DNA of 64,000 nucleotides from Agriotes lineatus (Eukaryota; Arthropoda; Insecta; Coleoptera; Elateridae). The position numbers were made by a program, and so were the translations under genes. Positions within the stretch are counted from its first letter, which is position 1. The number at the start of each line of letters is the position of its first letter. The stretch covers positions 35,392-99,391 of the forward strand of contig CALNHX010005875.1 of the NCBI GenBank assembly GCA_940337035.1. The letters run 5' to 3'. Positions 58,501 through 64,000 of the stretch are shown one piece after another. The notes beneath the pieces were generated by a model, which was given only the letters and a program-made list of their open reading frames with translations, ran no database searches and was not told the DNA's origin.

Positions 58501-59412
58501 TTGGCCGTCTTTAAAACCTTCGCAGAAGGCAGAACTAGACATCACTAGGCCACCAGTTGAGCTCCACGAGCGACTTGAATTGCAGTAGGCCGTAGACGTT
58601 TAGCGGCCATCCACCCGCTTACATAGTTTGACATTTTGTTATAATTTATTTAACATTATTTTATTTTGTAAAACAAGAATATTAATAGACATTTATTTCC
58701 GACTACTTTTCTTTTGAATTTTACGTCTACGTAAATTTTATATTGAGAATAATTCTCTAAATTGAGATAATTTCGTGTTGATACCTATCTCAATAGTTGT
58801 CATGGCAACCAGCGGCGCCTTAAACGGGGGTGCAAGGAGTGCACAGCACCCGTGCGGCAGGGCTTATGGAATGGCAGTAGACTAGGTTGCATATCTGATT
58901 CTTTCAAATTCGAAATTTAGAGTTTCTCGTTAACGCTGTTGGCCGTTGCTGAAGAGAAAGCTTCGTAACCAATGACATAAAGTGAAAGCGTGACGTCAAC
59001 CGCAGTCGGGGCCATGATTGGCTTTTGTATCATTATTTTGCTTTGAATGTTTATTATTTGGAATGACAGATAAAGTTATTATCTGCCGCTGACGACTTTA
59101 TCTGCCGCTCGTCAGCGGCAGATAAAGTTATTATCTGCCGCTGACAACTTTATCTGCCGCTCATCAGCGGCATATAATATTATCTGCCGCTGACGAGATC
59201 AAGTAATTTTCTTCGAATTTTGTTCACAAAGTTGTAAATAATTTGTTATAAAAACGTTTGAAGAAAAAATACTATATGTTATTCGGAGCAAAAGTATCTT
59301 TATGTGGCTCGGCTGTACTTATCAGCCTCGCAAGCTCGGCAGATAACCCGTCCAGCCTCGCCACATAAAATATAACTTTTGCTCCTAATATCATAATGTA
59401 CTATTATCTGGT

Positions 59413-59639
59413 ATATAGAATTCTTATTCCTTAAATTTAGAAAAATCTTTAAAATAATCCCGTATAAAAGACATTTGAGATGCGACATTTTCAGTAAATA
59501 TATCAAAGTTGTGTACTTTTTATTAAACAAAATCTGCGTCTGTCACCTTTTCATCGTCAAACGATAGAGCGCACTTCGTTCGCCGTCGGCCCTGTCGTCA
59601 ATGTGTCCTTTATAATGCAAATATGAGCAAGTACGTCAG
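59413..59639. other. Short spacer between macrosatellite and LINE D
   Basis: No gene recognised. ACGTCAG at 59633-59639 may be the left target duplication of LINE D (matching copy 61957-61963). Confidence 0.5.
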
Positions 59640-59655
59640 TAGAACGTCTTTATAA

Positions 59656-59761
59656 TGCTAACACCTTTTTCGAGAAAAGACCTAATCGTAAATGGACATG
59701 ACGCAGCCCAGATGGGAACACTCGAAATCAGATAGATTACATCCTGACCAACAACATCCAT
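59656..59761 (+). pseudogene. LINE D endonuclease tail with nonsense codon
   Basis: In frame with the long ORF: NTFFEKRPNRKWT, then a TGA at 59698-59700 where the family has a Trp codon, then RSPDGNTRNQIDYILTNN and into the ORF below. Only the last part of the endonuclease was inserted. Confidence 0.8.
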
Positions 59762-61804
59762 ATGATACATGACGTGGACGTACTGAACAGATTTAATACG
59801 GGCAGCGACCATCGCCTGGTAAAAGCACATATCTACATAAATACGAAACTTGAGAGGAAAAAGAAAATGAACAGACCCTTATCTAAACGTGTCAACTTAG
59901 ACGAACTAAAAGAAAATCCCCATCGATTTCAAACCTGCCTTACAAAACAACTTAGCGAACAAGAATCCAAAACTGACAATATCACAGAGATCAACAGAAA
60001 CATCGTAAATGCAGTAAACCAGGCAACTAAATCGTATAGATTGAAAACAACTAGAGAAAACAAACTTTCACAAAGAACACTGAACATGCTAGAGAAAAGT
60101 AGACAATTAATAAAGGAACAGAAGAGAGATACAGTAGAGTATACCAAACTGAACAAAACTGTCAGAAGAATGGCAAAAGAAGACATACTGGAACATAAAA
60201 CCAAAATAACGAAGAAAGTACTCGAAAATCACAGAGGTATGAAAGTTCTTAGAAGACGATTAACAACAACAAAACAAGAGATTGTAAAAGTGAAAGACAA
60301 GAAAGGAAATTGGACTAATGACAGACAAGGTATTATGAGAGCAGTTACAAACTTCTACCAAGACCTTTATACAACAAAGGTAAAAAGCGACATAGACGAA
60401 CAAAACACAAGAAGAAAAGTTACAAACGTAGGCTCTGAAGATATACCACCAATTAATATAGACGAAATAACAGTGGCAATGAGACAGACGAAGAACGGGA
60501 AATCTGCCGGAGAAGATGGAATCCTAGCAGAGGTACTGAAACTCGGAGAAGCTTCACTTATAAAAGAACTAGAATCACTCTTCAACAAATGCCTACAGCA
60601 AGAAGACATTCCAGAGGATTGGGCTAATGCACTTGTAATATTGATTCACAAGAAAGGAGACACCGAAGACCTGGAGAATTATAGACCTATTAGCCTACTA
60701 TCTCAAATCTACAAGCTATTCTCCAGAATTATAACCAACCGCCTAACACCGAAGCTGGATTTCTACCAGCCAAGAGAACAAGCAGGGTTTAGACGAGAAT
60801 TTAGCACTACCGAACACTTACAAACGATAAGAACACTCTTGGAAAAGACAACAGAGTATAATATACCCCTTTGGCTGGCATTTATAGATTTCCGGAAAGC
60901 TTTCGACACCGTCGAATTATGGGCAATCGAACAAGCTCTCAAGGAAGCAAGAATTGACCATCGATACAACACCCTAATAAAAAACATTTATAATAAAGCC
61001 ACTCTACAAATAAAATTACATAACACATCTGACAAAATAAACATCGGACGAGGAGTAAGACAGGGTGATATATTGTCGCCCAAGCTATTCACTCTAGTCC
61101 TGCAAGATGCGCTAAGATTAATTCATTGGAAAAACCGGGGCATCAATATCAGTGGAGAGAGACTCCATCACCTACTATTCGCTGATGACATAGTCCTGAT
61201 TGCTCAATCAAAATCAGAGCTAGTGAGCCTCATCGAGGACGTTCACAGAGCAACCGCCCGTATTGGCCTTGAAATTAATTTCCAGAAAACAAAATACATG
61301 ACAACAGAGAACGAAGACGTCACTCAATATGTCACGCTTGGAACCAACAAGATCGATAAGGTAACGAAATACAAATACCTACGACAGACCATAACCGTAG
61401 GAAAGGCGAACCAAGAACTGGAAATAAACGAAAGGATACGACTTACGTGGGCTGCCTATAACAAGGTAAAGGACATACTAGCTACGAATATTCCAATTCC
61501 ACTGAAAGCCGAAATATATAATCAATGCATTCTGCCAGTGACAGCCTACGGCGCACAGACCTGGACATTCACTAAATCTATACTGAACAAATTGAGAGTT
61601 AACCAACAAGCGATTGAGAGAAGGATACTCGGCATATCGTTGAGAGATCACAAAACGAATGTATGGATAAGAGAGAAGACAAAGGTTATAGATATCATTA
61701 ACCACATCGCGACATTAAAATGGAACTGGGCTGGTCACGTGGCAAGAGGACAAGACAAATGGAGTGGCAAGATAATACGATGGAGACCGTGGAGTAACAG
61801 CTGA
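59762..61804 (+). CDS. LINE D endonuclease end and reverse transcriptase, 680 codons open
   Basis: Begins with the SDH-containing end of the endonuclease (NTGSDHRLVKAH, residues 17-28), a basic linker, then the RT: LVILIHKKGDTEDLENYRPI, SLLSQIYKLFSRII, REQAGFRREFSTTEHLQ, LAFIDFRKAFDTVELWA (A box, about 373), GVRQGDILSPKLF (B box), LLFADDIVLIAQ (catalytic FADD, about 471), YKYLRQTITVGK, and the tail VTAYGAQTWTFTKS and WAGHVARGQDKW. All catalytic motifs are present. The real start is upstream of this Met and is lost by truncation. A TGA at 61802-61804 ends the frame early; SVGRPQMRWSDDLKR follows in the same frame to the natural end near 61941. Confidence 0.93.
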   Translation: MIHDVDVLNRFNTGSDHRLVKAHIYINTKLERKKKMNRPLSKRVNLDELKENPHRFQTCLTKQLSEQESKTDNITEINRNIVNAVNQATKSYRLKTTRENKLSQRTLNMLEKSRQLIKEQKRDTVEYTKLNKTVRRMAKEDILEHKTKITKKVLENHRGMKVLRRRLTTTKQEIVKVKDKKGNWTNDRQGIMRAVTNFYQDLYTTKVKSDIDEQNTRRKVTNVGSEDIPPINIDEITVAMRQTKNGKSAGEDGILAEVLKLGEASLIKELESLFNKCLQQEDIPEDWANALVILIHKKGDTEDLENYRPISLLSQIYKLFSRIITNRLTPKLDFYQPREQAGFRREFSTTEHLQTIRTLLEKTTEYNIPLWLAFIDFRKAFDTVELWAIEQALKEARIDHRYNTLIKNIYNKATLQIKLHNTSDKINIGRGVRQGDILSPKLFTLVLQDALRLIHWKNRGINISGERLHHLLFADDIVLIAQSKSELVSLIEDVHRATARIGLEINFQKTKYMTTENEDVTQYVTLGTNKIDKVTKYKYLRQTITVGKANQELEINERIRLTWAAYNKVKDILATNIPIPLKAEIYNQCILPVTAYGAQTWTFTKSILNKLRVNQQAIERRILGISLRDHKTNVWIREKTKVIDIINHIATLKWNWAGHVARGQDKWSGKIIRWRPWSNS

Positions 61805-61941
61805 AGCGTAGGAAGACCACAAATGCGATGGAGCGACGACCTCAAGAGAACAGGAGGCTTAAATTGGTACCAGGTAGCACAAAATAGAGCTACTTGGAGA
61901 AGCTTTAGGGAGGCCTATACCCAAAGGGTAGAAAACGGCTG
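61805..61941 (+). pseudogene. LINE D C-terminal tail beyond a nonsense codon
   Basis: Same frame as the RT ORF after TGA at 61802-61804: SVGRPQMRWSDDLKRTGG, LNWYQVAQNRATWRSFREAY and a stop near 61941, the usual end of this LINE family. Confidence 0.85.
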
Positions 61942-61963
61942 AGAAAGAAGAAGAAGACGTCAG

Positions 61964-64000
61964 ATATCGGGATTTAACCGAGCGCGTAAATAAAGATTCT
62001 ATGGATGATTTGAGAGGTCCCCACGAAATTCGCTTAATTCCCGTCGTTTTATTTATTTCGTGTATGTTAGCTGCTCTTTCAGTGGCACACTGTTTTATAT
62101 ACCAATATTTTACTAAATAACTATCATATAAGGTACAGTAATTAGTAAAACGTCTTTAATACTTTGTGACTTCCTATATCAAGTTGAAACGCCTTTACTA
62201 TGAACACATGAAGCTTTGATCGACTCTCTGCTTTCCTCGTTGCGCTGCTCTTTGTTCTCTGCTCCATTCTATTTGTAACTTAAAACGTGTCACTATCAAT
62301 CGGATTTCGCCTGAAAGCGCAGATTCTGATTAATGTAATTCGCATTACTAAGAGTTTCTTCTTACTGTTTCAGTATTACTAGAAACACTAATAAGATGTT
62401 TTTACCTACTTTGTATTTAATTTTAAAATCTCTTCAACCGTTATTCGACCTAGCAAATATTTTTCTTGAGCTGCACTTTATTTATTAAAGACGTTAAAAA
62501 ATTTTCTTCTTTTTTTTAGAATTCAATTTTAAAAATGCAAAAATGTTATTAATTTGTATAAGGCCGCGTATGTGGTGGGCTTAAATCTACGGTATATCCA
62601 TGTCAATGTCGTTTTTAATACTTATTACAGGTAGATTTCATAGCCTTTATTGTGTCATATTCATATTTGATCTTAAATGATTTTTTACAATTTCTAACTT
62701 GGAAAATGGTCTTCCGCCCTTAGTAACAGAGACAGAGAATGTTAAGTAAATGCGTAAAGCAATCGATAAATTTAGGAACGTGCTAATTAAGTTATTTTTA
62801 AACAAATATTTCAAAATATAGACTGAAGATGCGATAGATTTTAAATAAGGCGATAAAATCTCTAGTACAATCGACTATGTCGATTAGTTCCAAAATCTAT
62901 CCATATATTTGCTTGCCCATGACGTCACGCAGTCAAGTTATTTCCTTGGTTTTGACGCGTTATCTCCACCATTAGCGTTGGAGGGGAACTTTTTTGCGAA
63001 TTTTAAAAAGTCGGTTATGTAACTGCCGCCTGATTGCCATGCACCCCCCTCCCCTAAGACGCCCTTGTCGGTACTGATTCAGGTAACCATTTGACGTTTA
63101 GGTATAACTAACGTCGCCTTCGTCTGAAGACAGGTCTGTGAGATAAAGTAACAAGACTACACAAAAGACATATACAGTATACACACACGTAACTTGGAGG
63201 TAGCACAACGCCCCACATTGAGGTCTAAATACACGTGAACTAATTCACCCTCCACCCAATAATTTCAATATTCCAACATGTTACAATGTGAGTCCTCGTC
63301 TGTTTGTGAGGTATATGTGAAGTCCAATGAAAATAAATAGAAGAGTACTTTATTATAAACTTCATTCGAAAATACATTTTTGTACTTCATTGGAAAGAAA
63401 GTAAATATTATTTGAGAAGTAAGATATATGTCTTTTTAAATGGATTGCGTCTTCGACATGGCAATGTATTATGCCCTAACTGACGGCTTAATGATTAATT
63501 ATGAGTCTAATTCTCTCTACTATTATAATGTGCCCGGCTAATAATTTTTTATTCAATTTTTTTTAATTAATAAATGACTATCTCAGGGCTAGGTTACTAC
63601 ATCCAAAATTAAACTGCTACTCTAATAATAATAATCGTCTAAAGTTCGGTTAAACAATTATTTGTCCGCACTCTGTGTGCTACGATTTAACTAATGGGAA
63701 TTTTCATGCGCGGTATCTCTAGCCGATGGGACCTTGACAATTCTAAGATGGTTGCATGGTGTCGAAAATACGTAAACGTAAACGAGTTCCGTTTCGTGTT
63801 CTATTTAAATTATGAATTTCCACGCAGTGAACACTGTTGATATGCCAGAAAAATTGAAAGTAAGTATACCACGCCATTATCAGAAGTTGAACGCAAACCG
63901 ACGCTTTTCGAATAGAATCACAAAAAGACACTTTTTAGCTGGCAAAATCTGACGTTTTGATGGTTTTGATCTTGATGCTACATACAGCGTCGCTGAAGGT
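61964..64000. other. Unassigned right end of the window
   Basis: About 2 kb with no recognised gene, RNA or repeat. The minus-strand frame 63743-63931 has no domain. CCCCCCTCCCCTAAGACGCCC near 63046 resembles an inverted copy of the GGGGCGTCT element end at 54136, perhaps part of a dispersed element. Confidence 0.4.

Larger units (their letters stand above)
55200..59412. repeat. 0.9-1.0-kb macrosatellite, five units, palindrome-rich
   Basis: The landmark GATCAAGTAATTTTCTTC lies at 55364, 56330, 57238, 58198 and 59197, giving spacings of 966, 908, 960 and 999 bp. The fifth unit ends abruptly at about 59412. Each unit has a cluster of inverted TTATCTGCCGCTGACG / CGTCAGCGGCAGATAA motifs, a 121-bp hairpin (shortened by about 40 bp in units 2 and 3), and a ~600-bp unique part. 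Unit length differences come from the number of palindrome motifs and the 40-bp deletion. Units are nearly identical otherwise. No coding potential was found. The unique part ends with CCAAT, TGACGTCA and ATTGG elements, a promoter-like mix. Confidence 0.95.
59640..61956 (+). mobile_element. LINE D: 5'-truncated, nearly intact non-LTR retrotransposon (family A)
   Basis: Starts inside the endonuclease and ends with AGAAAGAAGAAGAAG, a short simple-repeat tail like RTE elements. Flanked by ACGTCAG on both sides (59633-59639, 61957-61963), a plausible 7-bp duplication. Only two nonsense codons break the frame. Confidence 0.88.

Overview
This window is eukaryotic and very probably from an insect with a large, repeat-rich, AT-rich genome. 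The evidence is an endogenous gypsy-type (errantivirus-like) retroelement with a tRNA-Ser primer site and an insect-type Env, several non-LTR retrotransposons of the kind abundant in beetles, aphids and moths, hAT, mariner and P-like DNA elements, and one recognisable conserved animal gene (NUDT8-like). The species cannot be named from the sequence. There are no CRISPR arrays, operons or rRNA genes.

Layout. 1-20826: a ~275-bp satellite in about 76 head-to-tail copies, running off the left edge. 20827-22126: a 1.3-kb foldback element sitting exactly at the array edge. 22155-23215: a decayed LINE reverse transcriptase. 24761-27788: a second, unrelated satellite, also with a ~274-bp period. 27860-32481: a second LINE whose ORF is cut by a 2.1-kb DNA element (29812-31909; 6-bp target duplication, long terminal inverted repeats, many subterminal repeats). 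33139-40786: a non-autonomous hAT element (8-bp duplication GTTTAAAC) carrying a 203-bp mariner-type MITE and a very young errantivirus-like LTR element (33926-40627). 41581-47216: a third LINE interrupted by a ~3.2-kb insert that itself holds a deleted Tc1/mariner-superfamily element (42351-43866). 47242-49727: hairpin elements and a duplicated block. 49925-50545 (minus): the NUDT8-like Nudix hydrolase, the only confident host gene. 51246-53237: a tandem pair of 791-bp inverted-repeat elements, the second holding a 381-bp P-like element with a THAP remnant. 55200-59412: a 0.9-1.0-kb macrosatellite, five units, full of palindromes. 59640-61956: a fourth, nearly intact LINE. The rest is unassigned.

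The most notable object is the LTR element. Its two 359-bp LTRs look identical base for base, so it inserted recently. Its env frame is open, with a splice donor and acceptor placed so that splicing itself creates the env start codon. Gag has one frameshift, the protease frame follows a classical -1 slippery heptamer, and the whole reverse transcriptase, RNase H and most of the integrase are gone, leaving only two tandem copies of an integrase-tail-like segment. It therefore looks like a non-autonomous, Env-retaining errantivirus derivative that must have been copied in trans. Nested insertions with intact target duplications let the insertion order be read directly in several places.
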